Of a DNA stretch of 64,000 nucleotides, positions 30,925-40,556 are shown one piece after another. Each line of letters begins with the position of its first letter. Within the stretch, counting starts at the first letter, position 1. A program made the position numbers and the translations under genes. Source of the DNA: Septoria linicola (Eukaryota; Ascomycota; Dothideomycetes; Mycosphaerellales; Mycosphaerellaceae); the NCBI GenBank assembly GCA_024114885.1, contig CP099421.1:372001-436000 (forward strand). The letters run 5' to 3'. The notes below the pieces were generated by a model, which worked only from the letters and a program-made list of their open reading frames with translations, was not told where the DNA came from and did not search any database.

Positions 30925-33900
30925 ATGAACGAGTCCGGCTATTTCAGCACAGCCAGTGGCTCCTTCCACACATCCTCGCGCCCGCCCTCACGAGCATGGA
31001 GCGAATCGACCGAGCGGCCTGGTTCCTCCCACTCGTCCGTCCTCACAGGACCACGATCTCTCACGCAAGAAATCGAACACATTAAGAAACTCATCACGCG
31101 ATCCGAGAGTAATCGCCAATCGAGTTCGGGAAGCATCACAGCTGTGGTGTTCAGGAATCGCAAACAGGAGCCCGTGGGGAAGGAGCATATCTTCCATGAA
31201 TTGGATGCGTTGAAGAGGAGGATCAGGCATGAACAGCAACTTGCTGCGGAGCGGGCGAGGGAAGATGCTGCGCATGTGTTGGTTCGACGCGCGAGTCAGA
31301 TTGATCCCGGACAAGAGAGCGAGAGTGAGAATGAGAGTGTGCTAGATGAGCGGGATGAGGAGCTCGAACGGGCGAACGAAGCGTTGGAGGTGCAGAGAGA
31401 TCGATTCGAGAGTTTGTTGGAAAGTGCAGAGGAACGTGTGGATTTACTGACAGGGCAGAAGGAGGGGTTGGTGTTGGAGAAGAAGCATTTGGAAGGATTG
31501 TTGGAGAGAAATCAGAGTGAGAAGGAGAAATTGCAGCAGGATGTCAAGAGGGAGAAGGAGAGTCGCGAGAGTGTGTTGAGCAGTGCGGAGGAGAGGCTGG
31601 ATAGATTGACTGAGGAGAAGGAGATTGCCAAAGCGCGGACGAACCATTTAATCGAAGAGAGGGATTTGTTGAAGCAGGAGTTGGAGAAACTCGCCGCGGA
31701 GACGGGGAAGTTGGAGGCGGATGTTGTGAGGGAGAAGGAGCGTTTGAAGGGGGAGCTGGGAGATACGAAAGCGCAGTTGACGAGAGCCACGAAAGAAAGG
31801 TCTTCACTGGAGAATGAATTGCAGGCTACGCGGAAGTGGGTCGAGGAGCTGAATGCCAAGATTGAAGAAGGTGCGAACACGCTGCAGGAGAAGTCAAAGG
31901 CGTTTGATGATCTGCGGACCGAGAAGCGAAGTACAGATGTTGCGCATCGGTCTGCTCAGGAGGAGATTTTGAGGCTTCATGCGCTCAAGTCGGAAGTGGA
32001 GACCGCTCTCAAGGATGCAGATGGGAAGGTCGCGAAGCTCGAGCGAGAGAACAGAGAGGCGGCTGAGTATCTGGAACAGGTCCTCGCCAAAAGTACGGCG
32101 AGTGAGAAGGCTTTGCAAAGCAAGTTACGCGAGTCGCAGAGTCGAGCCGAGAGCCTGGTTGCGAAGACAAACAAGCAAGAAGCAGAGAGTCAAGAACTTC
32201 GTCAGAAACTCACAACTGCCGAAGTCAAGCACGAGACTGCCACGAGACATGCTGTTGAGCTAGGTCGCAAGCACAAAGAGGCTGAGAAGGCTATCTCTGA
32301 GCTCAAATCGACTCATACAGCTGAGCTAGACCGCGTCCAAGCTGAAGAGACTGGCAAGCTCAAGGAGGCTGAAGCGGAGCATTCGTACGAGAAGGCAGAG
32401 CTTCGATCTGCGCATGTGGATGAACTTCAGCGGATTCGTGACGAGGAGGCTGCGAAATCTGCAGAGATCACGAGGCAGCAGGAGACTGATGCGGAGCGAG
32501 TCAAGGTGTCGCATCAGGCTGAACTTGGCAGTCTTCGGTCCCATCAGTCTGAAGTGTTGGCAGCAATGGGAGTTGCTCAGACTAATGAGCTTGAGCAATT
32601 GAAGACTGAGCATGTTGCGGAAGTGGAGGCGGTCTCGCGTGAGCTTTGTGAAGCACAGAAGGCACATGCGAAAGAGCTGGAGGAGATGGAAGTCGCCCAC
32701 AAGGACCATCTAGCTGCAAAGACCACTGAGATCAATGGTATAAAGGCTAAACTAGGTGATCTGAGTAAAGAGCGCGATGGTCTGCAAGAGCAAGTGACAT
32801 CGTCCAAGCAGTCTCTTGCAGGGGTCCAGCAGCAGATCGAGGAACAGAAGAAGGCGCACGCGAAAGAGATCCAGCGTCTGAACTCGACTGTGCATGGAGC
32901 AGAAGTCGAGCTCGCAGCATCTCAGTTAACTCTCGAAGAGCATCGTACAATTTCCAAGGCCAAGGAGGATTCGTTGACATCTGAACTGACATCGGCTACC
33001 GCAAAGATCTGCGACTACGAGAGCAAATTGGATAAACTGCGCCAGACTTCGGATACTTCTACCGCGGAACTCGAGAAGAAGGTGACAGATCTAGCTCAAG
33101 CATTATCCGGAAGCGAAGAGTCTTTGCGAGCTGCCCAACGATCGCACGCATCGGCATTAGCGAAGCTGCTCAGCGATCATGAAGGGCAGCTCCGCGAGGC
33201 CGAGAAGCATCGCACAGCTGCCCAGACCAAAGAAGCAGAATTGGTCTCAGAGCTGTCGTCGGCAACTGCGAAGGTTGGCAAATGTGAAACAGAGCTGGCA
33301 GCACTGCGTCAAGCTTCGAATGCTTCTACTTCAGAGCTCGAGAAGAAAGTCGCAGAATTCTCACAAGCATTAGCCACAAGTGAAGAGGCCCTGCGAGTCG
33401 CGGAACAATCTCATGCTTCTGCGCTGGAAAAATTGATCGGCGAGCATGAGGCTCGGCTTAGCGAAGCAAAGCGGCAACATGACAAGCATGTGGAAGAGCT
33501 CGCCTCCGGTAAAGATAAGCAGCATGAGGAAGCGATCAAGAAGCTCGAAGAGCGGCATGGAAAGACGCTTCGAGATGCTATCGAGGCGCACAAAGCTCAG
33601 CTTACGGAAGTGGAGCAGAAACACGCTACGGACGCTCAGCAAGCTAGTTCTGCAAACAACGAGCAGCATGAGCAAGTGGTCCGGGACCTGAAAGAGCAGC
33701 ACGAGAATGCGATTCGAGATCTTGGAGATCGACATGAAGCGCAGCTTAGTGAGGTCAAGCAGCAGCACGCAGAGCACATACAACAAGCCAGTTCTGCAAA
33801 CGATAAGCAACATGAGCAAGCGATTCAGGAACTCGGTGAGCGGCATGAGAAGGCCATTCGGGACCTGAAAGAGCAGCACGAGAAGATGCTTCAAGATGCT

Positions 33901-36900
33901 GTTGGAGTGCACGAGGCACAAAGAAATGAGCTCCATGCTGCACATGATTCGGCATTGGTTCAAGCAAGGAATGACGCGCAACTTGCCAGCGATACACGCA
34001 TTGCAGAAGTGGAGCGTCAGCATGCGAAAGCCCTACAGCGAGTGAAACAAGAAAGCGACACAATGGCTGCTACATTGAACACGAGCCACGCTGAAGGACT
34101 CGAGAGTCAGGGTCGTAAGCACCAAGAGGCATTGGACCAGAGCATCCGAGACATGCAGGCCCGCCATCAAAGTGAGCTTGATCAGCGCTCGCGCAACGCA
34201 GCTACGCACCTGGAGCAGGCTCGGGGCGATCATGCGGCAGAGGTATCCGCTCTTCAGTCTCAGCTACACGACGTCCTGGCAAGTCACAAGCAGTCGCTAG
34301 TCCGAGTACGAGAGGAGCATGAGGCCGAGCTCGGTCGTTTGGCAGAGAAGCACGAGACTGAAACCAAGGCATCAAGCAACGCTGGCGAGCAGAGGATCGC
34401 AGACTTGTCTCAGAGCCATGACTCCAAGCTGGAAGCGCTCCGAGAGGAGCACGAATTGGCACTCAAGGATTTGCAAGATGCGCATGCGCAGACTACGCAA
34501 GCTGCCAAGGAGCGGCTGCAATCAATACAGAAGTCTCACGATGAGGCAACCGGGACTGCTAAGGCTCAATCGACAACGTTTGAAGAAGATCGTGCTACGA
34601 TGCTGGGACAGCATGAAAACCAACTCAGCAATCTCAAAGCGGCGCATAGTGCTACTCTGAGTGCTGTGCGAGGGAGATACGCAGAGAAGGCTGCTGAGCT
34701 CGAAAGAGGCCATCAGACTCAGATTGAAACAGAGCACGAAAAGCATCGAAGAGAGATTGCTGACCAGGTCTCGTCACATGCTACAGAGCTCAAAGAGCTG
34801 CGAGAACAGTACGCTACTGAGACTTCTGAGCTCAACGCAAAGCTCGATCAAGCGCAGCAGTCTGCTAACAAGAGTAAATCTGAACACGACGCCACCGTGG
34901 CCGACCTGCGCAGAGAGCATGATCTTCGCACAGAGCAATTGTCGGCTGAACACAAGACAGAGCTCATTCGAGCACGGGAGCTAGCGTCACAGGCCTCTTC
35001 TGAGCTCGAGGTAGCAACAGGCCGACATGCCGACGCAATTGAGAAGCTCCGTACCGAGCATGACACTGCCATGGATGGAGCGCAATTCACTCATGCGGAA
35101 GCCTCGGAGCTCATGCGTAAGCAGCACAACGAGGAGCTTCTGCGTGCGCGACGCACTACAAACGATCTTCAGTCACAAATTTCGCAATCGTCCAGTGATC
35201 ATACTGCGGCAATAGCAAAACTTCGTACAGAGCATGAAACTGCCATCGAGAAGAGCACTTTGGAGCACGCTCGTGTGTATGAAAAGCTGGCTGCTGAGCA
35301 CGACAATGAGCGCAGAAGATTGCAAAACAAGCACAATGAAGACATGGCTAAGGTTCGAAAGGAGATTGAGAACTCCACGACTGACTCGGCTGCCGCCGCT
35401 GCTATGTATGAGGCTGCTGCGGCTAAGCTGAAAGCTGACCATCAGAGCGAGGTGCAACAGCTGAAGGCACATCATGACGAACAGTTTCAATCTGAAATGC
35501 TTAAAGCCGAGAATCTGAAAGCAGAAACCGCACGGGCTGCATCTGAGCACGAGGCAGAGCTTGATGCCATCTCAAAGGAGCTGGAAGACCTACGTGCTCA
35601 GCAAACAATTACCGCCACTGCTCATGAAGAGGCACAAGGCCAGCTTCGTGATGTACATGCTAAAGAGCTCGAAGAGGTTCAATCGAAGTGGACAGCGGAG
35701 ATGGACACAAGACATGCTTTGCATCGCGTTGAGGCTGAGAATCTTCGCAAGGAGGTCAAAGAAGCTGTAACACGGGCAGACGAAGCACAAAGCAGCTCTG
35801 ACGCTCAGCTCAAAGACTTGGAAAGCAAGCACAATGCTGCGATTCAAAGCCTGCAGACTGAGTTGAGCAAAGAAGTCGCCAGGCACAAGGAGACCAGCCA
35901 GACTTTGAGCGCTAAGCTCGATCGAGTGCAGGCGGAGCATGATTCCAGAATCACTGCCATGGGCAGTGACCATGCTGAGCAACTCACCACCGCAGAGGCA
36001 GAGCTCCGCAGAGTTCTCCAGGCGAACCATGAGACCGCACTTCATCAGCTTCGAGACGAGCACAAAGACCAGATTACTCGACTGCGCGAGTCAGGAAACA
36101 AGTCAGATCACGACAGAGAGCTTGAACATCAAGCCGAGCTCATACATGCACGAGGAGAAGGTAAGGCGGATCTGGAGAAATTTCGCGGCGAGCATAGCAT
36201 CGCGATTGCTGCAGCAGAGTTCGCTCAGAGGGAAGCTGTCTATCAGATCCAGTCGGATCACGATCAGCAGCTGAAGATTCTGTCTGAACAGCACCAGAAG
36301 CGCTTAGATGACTTGCGGGTGACCATGACTCAACGTCAAGCTAAGCGAGAGGATGCCTTCGAAGCAAGCAAGACCATGGCAGCAGAAGAGCTGGATAGGC
36401 TACGCCAGGAGCACACCAAAGCTTTAGAGGCAGCCAGTTCCGAGGGCAGCTCGACTGTCGAGACAAGGCTAGCTGAAGCAGCTGCAAAGGCTGATGCAGA
36501 GATTGCGGCATTGAAAGTTGAGCATGACAATTCGTTGTCGAAAGCGCAGCACGAGATCGAGAAACTCCAACGTGAGCATGAACATGCGCTTGCTGATATC
36601 AAGCTCACGCTGAAAGGAGAACTCGACGCGACGCGGAGTTTTCACAGAACGTCAGTCGAAGAACTACAATCAACGCTTCAGACACAGCTTGAGGAGGCGA
36701 AGTCGAGTCACAGCAAAGCAATTGTCGAGCATGACAATGCATGGTCTGGAAAGATGGAAGAGCTGAAGGAAGAGCATGCCAACTCCTTGACAGAGCTGTC
36801 ATCGAACAGTGATTCGAGCACTGCTTCGAAGTTGAAGGAACTGGAGCAGCTGCATACTGCTGCAGTGACTAAAGCTATGGAGGAAGCTAAACTGGAAGGC

Positions 36901-39477
36901 GAGAAGAAAGCGGCGGCAGCAGAGCAGGCGCATAGAGCTGCGCTAGAGCTTGCTGTCCAGAAAGCCCAGTCAACCGGTCAAGCTGAAGTGCGCAACCTCA
37001 AGAAGCGCCATCAGGATGCAATGGCACACATCCGTGATGCAGCACAGCTAAGCTCGACGGCTCAGCTCAAGGAACTTGAGCAAACACATCGCAAGGACAT
37101 CGAGTCTGCTATGGGGCGTGCAAGAGTAGCCGCCAAACGCGAGTCTATGGAGCTGCACGATGCTCACCAGAATGCACTGCATGAGGAACGTGCTCGTGCG
37201 GCCGAGACGCGAAGAGCGGAGAGTGTGTGTGCCGAAAACGAGCACAAGGCTCAACTTGCCGAGCTTGAAGCGCGAGTGAGGCTGGACAACGAGGTTCAGA
37301 CCGCCTCACGCAAAGCGGCATATGATGCGGAGATCGAAGCTCTGCAGGTCAGACTCGACGCAACAATGACCGGCCAAGCTGAAGCGGAACGTTCACTCGC
37401 TTCACTTCGACAGCAGATTGTGACTGCGGACAAACGGATTGCAGATGCGAAGGCGGAGTCAGAAGAGCAGATCACTACACTTGCCAACGAGAAGGACGAC
37501 CTGACTTCACAGTTGGAGCAAGTGCAGACGTCGTTGCGAGAACTGCAGCGGAAGCACTCGAATGGGTCTGCCACACCAAGGGCATCTGTAGCAATTCGTG
37601 AAGAGGTGGCAGAACTTCATACACAAGTGACTTCACTTGAGGAAGAGCGCTCATCGATGAAGTTGCTGCTCCAGAAGCGGCGAGAAGAAAAGGACGAGGT
37701 GTCCAGGCAAAATGACTTCTTGGTCAAGGAGCTGGAGATGCTGCTTCAGCAGCGCTCGAAGCCACGAGACGCGTCCAGAAGTTCTAGCGATGCTCTCGTG
37801 CAAACCGACGACTTCCCTGTCGAGCCAAAAGCAGATATGGCTACCTTCACGCCGATCAAGGCTGCCCGCCGTAACACAAATTCCTCAAGGCCAATGACGC
37901 CTCTAAGTCCGGGCGTTAGACAGGCTCGAGACGATGTTGAGAGTGCGTGGAAGTCAAGATCATTCGAGGACTATCTCGACAATGCTCGTGCCGAGCTGTC
38001 CGAGCTTGGAAGCGTCATCAGTGCCAATGAAGCGCTATTCGCACGCAAGATCACTGAACATGTGGGTGAGCTACAGCGAGCCAAGGACGAGCTTGCAGCA
38101 GATTACAATGCCAAGGTCGAAGCATTGGCCAGGGACAAAGACACGATGGACAAGTTGATCACTTCTGAGCAACATGCCAAATTTGTCAAGGACCGCAAGA
38201 AGCTGGTCGCCAAGTATGGTGCCGATTTTGAAGATGTGACGGAGCGTTCTGCCATGCTGACAAGCTTGCCTGTCGACACCGCGGTCGCGCTGCGCACTGC
38301 TGAGCAGAAGCTTGTGGATGACTATAACCAACGCATCACGAAGCGAAAATCGCAGATTGCCTTGAAGCACGCCGAGGAGTTCCAGACCATCACGCAGGAC
38401 TATGATCGTCGGGTGTCGGTTCTGCTCAATACTAGATCGAGGCTGGAGGGTGATCTGTCTGTTGATCCGTCCAAATTCGAAGATGAGTATGGCGATATCA
38501 ATAACAAATCAGCTCAATTGGTTGCAGAGCGCAAGAGCAATATAGGAGCACCACGTTCTGCAAGGAAAAGTGGTAGTCCGCATGCGGCAGCGCGACGCGC
38601 AAAGGTTGTCCAGGACCAAGAGCCGCCTCAGATACCGAGTCTACCGGTCACGCCCGTGACTCCAGCAGCGCCTCTTCAGGTTGAGCGTACGCGACCAAAG
38701 CTCCGCCAGCGTACCAGTACTCCTCGCGACGAGCAATCCATCCCACGATCTTCCTCACGTCCTCGAGAGTTCTTCCCAGGAGGTCGTGACAGCCCAGAAG
38801 CAACTTCACAACCACTGAAAGGTCGCCGCGGATCCTCGAACAAGCACCATCCGCCTGTCCCACAGCACTTTCTCATGCGGACCAAAGAGGCAGCTGATTT
38901 TTTCTCCCCTACTTCTCCGTCTGGAAGAGTCGTTTCGGGAGTTTCGCCCTCGCCAGAGCCGATTGTGCCCAGGACACCACGTGGGAGGGCGAAGAGTCGA
39001 GCAGGAGAAGAGGAACTAGCCACCACTGGCCAGACTCTGCGTTTCGAGCCCGCCTCGGATCAACAAGATCTACAACATGCCGCTTCTGCGTTTGCAGATA
39101 AGAGGGTTATGTCTTTACAGGCGAAATCTCCTAGTATCTTGCGCAGGATTCGGGACAAAGTCTCCTTACACCCTTCTTCAGGAGGAGGATCATCTCGGCC
39201 CAGGAGCTCTTCAGGAAGACCAATGTCTTCATCTGGAGCGTCGAAGACTCCTGCTGCTGCTACTCCTCCTGCTGCTGGCTCTTCATCGTGGCGAAGGCCA
39301 ATGTCTTCGTCTGGGCATGCAGCAGCGAAAAGCAGCACTTCTGCGTCCTCGCCAAAAGGACCGACTTCTTCGACGTGGAGACCTACGCATCGGAAACGTT
39401 CGAAGAGTCGGCATTTTTCGAGTGGGACGATTTATGATCCGGCGAAGTATCCTTTGCCTCCTGGGAGGGATACTTGA
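30925..39477 (+). CDS. giant coiled-coil protein with histidine-anchored 11-residue repeats
   Basis: A single uninterrupted frame of 2,850 residues from ATG 30925 (ATG 30874 is an alternative). The first 60 residues are Ser-rich and disordered (MNESGYFSTASGSFHTSSRP). A coiled-coil region spans about residues 60-2,280. Large parts have an 11-residue period with His at the first position (HEQAIQELGER, HEKAIRDLKEQ and so on), rather than the usual seven. The region around residues 2,340-2,560 (SFEDYLDNARAELSELGSVI to DEYGDINNKSAQL) is less repetitive and probably a conserved folded domain. The tail is basic and Ser/Pro-rich (RPRSSSGRPMSSSG) and ends KYPLPPGRD. No enzyme motif. Function unknown; size and layout suggest a structural tether such as a spindle-pole, septal or cortical scaffold, which is inference only. 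Confidence 0.9.
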   Translation: MNESGYFSTASGSFHTSSRPPSRAWSESTERPGSSHSSVLTGPRSLTQEIEHIKKLITRSESNRQSSSGSITAVVFRNRKQEPVGKEHIFHELDALKRRIRHEQQLAAERAREDAAHVLVRRASQIDPGQESESENESVLDERDEELERANEALEVQRDRFESLLESAEERVDLLTGQKEGLVLEKKHLEGLLERNQSEKEKLQQDVKREKESRESVLSSAEERLDRLTEEKEIAKARTNHLIEERDLLKQELEKLAAETGKLEADVVREKERLKGELGDTKAQLTRATKERSSLENELQATRKWVEELNAKIEEGANTLQEKSKAFDDLRTEKRSTDVAHRSAQEEILRLHALKSEVETALKDADGKVAKLERENREAAEYLEQVLAKSTASEKALQSKLRESQSRAESLVAKTNKQEAESQELRQKLTTAEVKHETATRHAVELGRKHKEAEKAISELKSTHTAELDRVQAEETGKLKEAEAEHSYEKAELRSAHVDELQRIRDEEAAKSAEITRQQETDAERVKVSHQAELGSLRSHQSEVLAAMGVAQTNELEQLKTEHVAEVEAVSRELCEAQKAHAKELEEMEVAHKDHLAAKTTEINGIKAKLGDLSKERDGLQEQVTSSKQSLAGVQQQIEEQKKAHAKEIQRLNSTVHGAEVELAASQLTLEEHRTISKAKEDSLTSELTSATAKICDYESKLDKLRQTSDTSTAELEKKVTDLAQALSGSEESLRAAQRSHASALAKLLSDHEGQLREAEKHRTAAQTKEAELVSELSSATAKVGKCETELAALRQASNASTSELEKKVAEFSQALATSEEALRVAEQSHASALEKLIGEHEARLSEAKRQHDKHVEELASGKDKQHEEAIKKLEERHGKTLRDAIEAHKAQLTEVEQKHATDAQQASSANNEQHEQVVRDLKEQHENAIRDLGDRHEAQLSEVKQQHAEHIQQASSANDKQHEQAIQELGERHEKAIRDLKEQHEKMLQDAVGVHEAQRNELHAAHDSALVQARNDAQLASDTRIAEVERQHAKALQRVKQESDTMAATLNTSHAEGLESQGRKHQEALDQSIRDMQARHQSELDQRSRNAATHLEQARGDHAAEVSALQSQLHDVLASHKQSLVRVREEHEAELGRLAEKHETETKASSNAGEQRIADLSQSHDSKLEALREEHELALKDLQDAHAQTTQAAKERLQSIQKSHDEATGTAKAQSTTFEEDRATMLGQHENQLSNLKAAHSATLSAVRGRYAEKAAELERGHQTQIETEHEKHRREIADQVSSHATELKELREQYATETSELNAKLDQAQQSANKSKSEHDATVADLRREHDLRTEQLSAEHKTELIRARELASQASSELEVATGRHADAIEKLRTEHDTAMDGAQFTHAEASELMRKQHNEELLRARRTTNDLQSQISQSSSDHTAAIAKLRTEHETAIEKSTLEHARVYEKLAAEHDNERRRLQNKHNEDMAKVRKEIENSTTDSAAAAAMYEAAAAKLKADHQSEVQQLKAHHDEQFQSEMLKAENLKAETARAASEHEAELDAISKELEDLRAQQTITATAHEEAQGQLRDVHAKELEEVQSKWTAEMDTRHALHRVEAENLRKEVKEAVTRADEAQSSSDAQLKDLESKHNAAIQSLQTELSKEVARHKETSQTLSAKLDRVQAEHDSRITAMGSDHAEQLTTAEAELRRVLQANHETALHQLRDEHKDQITRLRESGNKSDHDRELEHQAELIHARGEGKADLEKFRGEHSIAIAAAEFAQREAVYQIQSDHDQQLKILSEQHQKRLDDLRVTMTQRQAKREDAFEASKTMAAEELDRLRQEHTKALEAASSEGSSTVETRLAEAAAKADAEIAALKVEHDNSLSKAQHEIEKLQREHEHALADIKLTLKGELDATRSFHRTSVEELQSTLQTQLEEAKSSHSKAIVEHDNAWSGKMEELKEEHANSLTELSSNSDSSTASKLKELEQLHTAAVTKAMEEAKLEGEKKAAAAEQAHRAALELAVQKAQSTGQAEVRNLKKRHQDAMAHIRDAAQLSSTAQLKELEQTHRKDIESAMGRARVAAKRESMELHDAHQNALHEERARAAETRRAESVCAENEHKAQLAELEARVRLDNEVQTASRKAAYDAEIEALQVRLDATMTGQAEAERSLASLRQQIVTADKRIADAKAESEEQITTLANEKDDLTSQLEQVQTSLRELQRKHSNGSATPRASVAIREEVAELHTQVTSLEEERSSMKLLLQKRREEKDEVSRQNDFLVKELEMLLQQRSKPRDASRSSSDALVQTDDFPVEPKADMATFTPIKAARRNTNSSRPMTPLSPGVRQARDDVESAWKSRSFEDYLDNARAELSELGSVISANEALFARKITEHVGELQRAKDELAADYNAKVEALARDKDTMDKLITSEQHAKFVKDRKKLVAKYGADFEDVTERSAMLTSLPVDTAVALRTAEQKLVDDYNQRITKRKSQIALKHAEEFQTITQDYDRRVSVLLNTRSRLEGDLSVDPSKFEDEYGDINNKSAQLVAERKSNIGAPRSARKSGSPHAAARRAKVVQDQEPPQIPSLPVTPVTPAAPLQVERTRPKLRQRTSTPRDEQSIPRSSSRPREFFPGGRDSPEATSQPLKGRRGSSNKHHPPVPQHFLMRTKEAADFFSPTSPSGRVVSGVSPSPEPIVPRTPRGRAKSRAGEEELATTGQTLRFEPASDQQDLQHAASAFADKRVMSLQAKSPSILRRIRDKVSLHPSSGGGSSRPRSSSGRPMSSSGASKTPAAATPPAAGSSSWRRPMSSSGHAAAKSSTSASSPKGPTSSTWRPTHRKRSKSRHFSSGTIYDPAKYPLPPGRDT
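32962..33495 (+). repeat. 89-codon tandem duplication within the coiled-coil gene
   Basis: Unit 1 is 32962-33228, unit 2 is 33229-33495, each 267 bp. At protein level they align along their whole length (LTSELTSATAKICDYE vs LVSELSSATAKVGKCE; SHASALAKLLSDHEGQL vs SHASALEKLIGEHEARL). The copies have diverged at many bases, so this is an old duplication. Confidence 0.8.
33520..33950 (+). repeat. array of histidine-anchored 11-residue repeats
   Basis: A dense block of hendecads: HEEAIKKLEER, HGKTLRDAIEA, HKAQLTEVEQK, HATDAQQASSANNEQ (15), HEQVVRDLKEQ, HENAIRDLGDR, HEAQLSEVKQQ, HAEHIQQASSANDKQ (15), HEQAIQELGER, HEKAIRDLKEQ, HEKMLQDAVGV. The 15-residue units recur every fourth repeat, so a four-unit (48-residue) super-repeat was also duplicated. 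Confidence 0.85.
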
Positions 39478-39863
39478 CTTGTGAAGGGAGGAAAGGGAAC
39501 GAGAAGAGGTAAGAGGGGAGGGAGATGAGAGGGTCGAATTGGGGTTTCGCATAGCGTGGCGTAAGGATCGTGTCTATGGATTCGGAAAGACATGGGAGGA
39601 GGGCATGAGATGTGATGCGATGCATTGTGATGTATATACGAGTTGGACGAAGGATATCTTGGCTCGAGGGGATCGGGATTTATGTCGTACATACGATGTC
39701 AAGTTCAACATCGTGAAGCTTTTACATACTGCATAGCAATCTCCTCACTTTCTACCCCAAAATTGACGGCTGTCTACAGCTTAGGATTGGCTCTGAGACT
39801 GTGTCAGTTGGGGAACATCATCATCACGACATCAGAGGCAACATCAGTTGTTCAAGATGATAC
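39478..39863. other. intergenic between convergent genes
   Basis: Holds the 3' ends of the coiled-coil gene and the RidA gene. G/A-rich just after the first stop codon. No feature recognised. Confidence 0.4.
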
Positions 39864-40465
39864 TTACGGCATTACTGCAATACACTCAATCTCTACATCC
39901 GTAGCCAACGGTAATTGCTTCGCAGCTATGCATGTTCGGCATGGTTTGTTCTCGCCCCAGTAGAGTTTGTAGACCTGTTTAGCATCAGTACAGCTCAGCG
40001 AGCAAATCTCCTGGCCAAGATGCGATGCTGATCATCGGTCTGTTCAGAGACCGTGAGCGAGGAAGATGAAAGGTGAGATCGACCTCGTTCATCGCTCCAA
40101 AATTCGCCATATCATCCAGAAACACATTCACTTTAACCACATTCTCGATTGTGGTGCCTGCGGCTTCGAGGACGGCGGTCAAGTTCTTGATACATCGATG
40201 CTAGAAAATCACAAAAACCACAAGTCAGCACAATCTACTCCCATCATAAAGCGTGTCTGTGCATCTAGCTGATGCATTGGCAAATGGAGTGAAACAATAC
40301 AGTCCGATCCCCCACACTCCCCTCAACCATCTTGTTCGTCTTGGGATCGATAGCTACAGCGCCAGAGCAGTAAACTACGCCATTGGCTACGACGGCTTGG
40401 CTGAGGACGCCAGGGATTGGAGGTGGGGCATTCTGGGTGAGGACGATTTGTTTATTGGCTGACAT
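39864..40465 (-). CDS. RidA/YER057c/UK114-family protein (enamine/imine deaminase)
   Basis: Exons 40301-40465, 40084-40200 and 39864-39974 give 130 residues, the normal family size. Motifs: APPPIPGVLSQAVVANGVVYCSGAVAID at the N-terminus, NLTAVLEAAGTTIENVVKVNVFL in the middle, and KPCRTCIAAKQLPLATDVEIECIAVMP at the end, where the invariant Arg and Glu of the RidA active site lie (CRTC, EIEC). The enzyme hydrolyses reactive enamine/imine intermediates made by PLP-dependent dehydratases, in cytosol or mitochondria; no targeting peptide is seen, suggesting cytosol. The first intron (100 nt) is normal. The second (109 nt) starts GTCGAT, a poor donor, but its removal gives the exact family join NE-VYKLYWG. 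Confidence 0.88.
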
Positions 40466-40548
40466 GTTGATGGAATTGACGAGTGAGAAGAGGGAAATAT
40501 GACTGCGGTGTTGGAATGGAGAGCAGGTGGGACAAGATTTCGTTTTGG

Positions 40549-40556
40549 TATATATA
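40549..40556 (-). promoter_or_regulatory. TATA-like box of RidA gene
   Basis: TATATATA about 85 bp upstream of the RidA start codon, a usual position for a fungal core promoter element. Confidence 0.45.
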
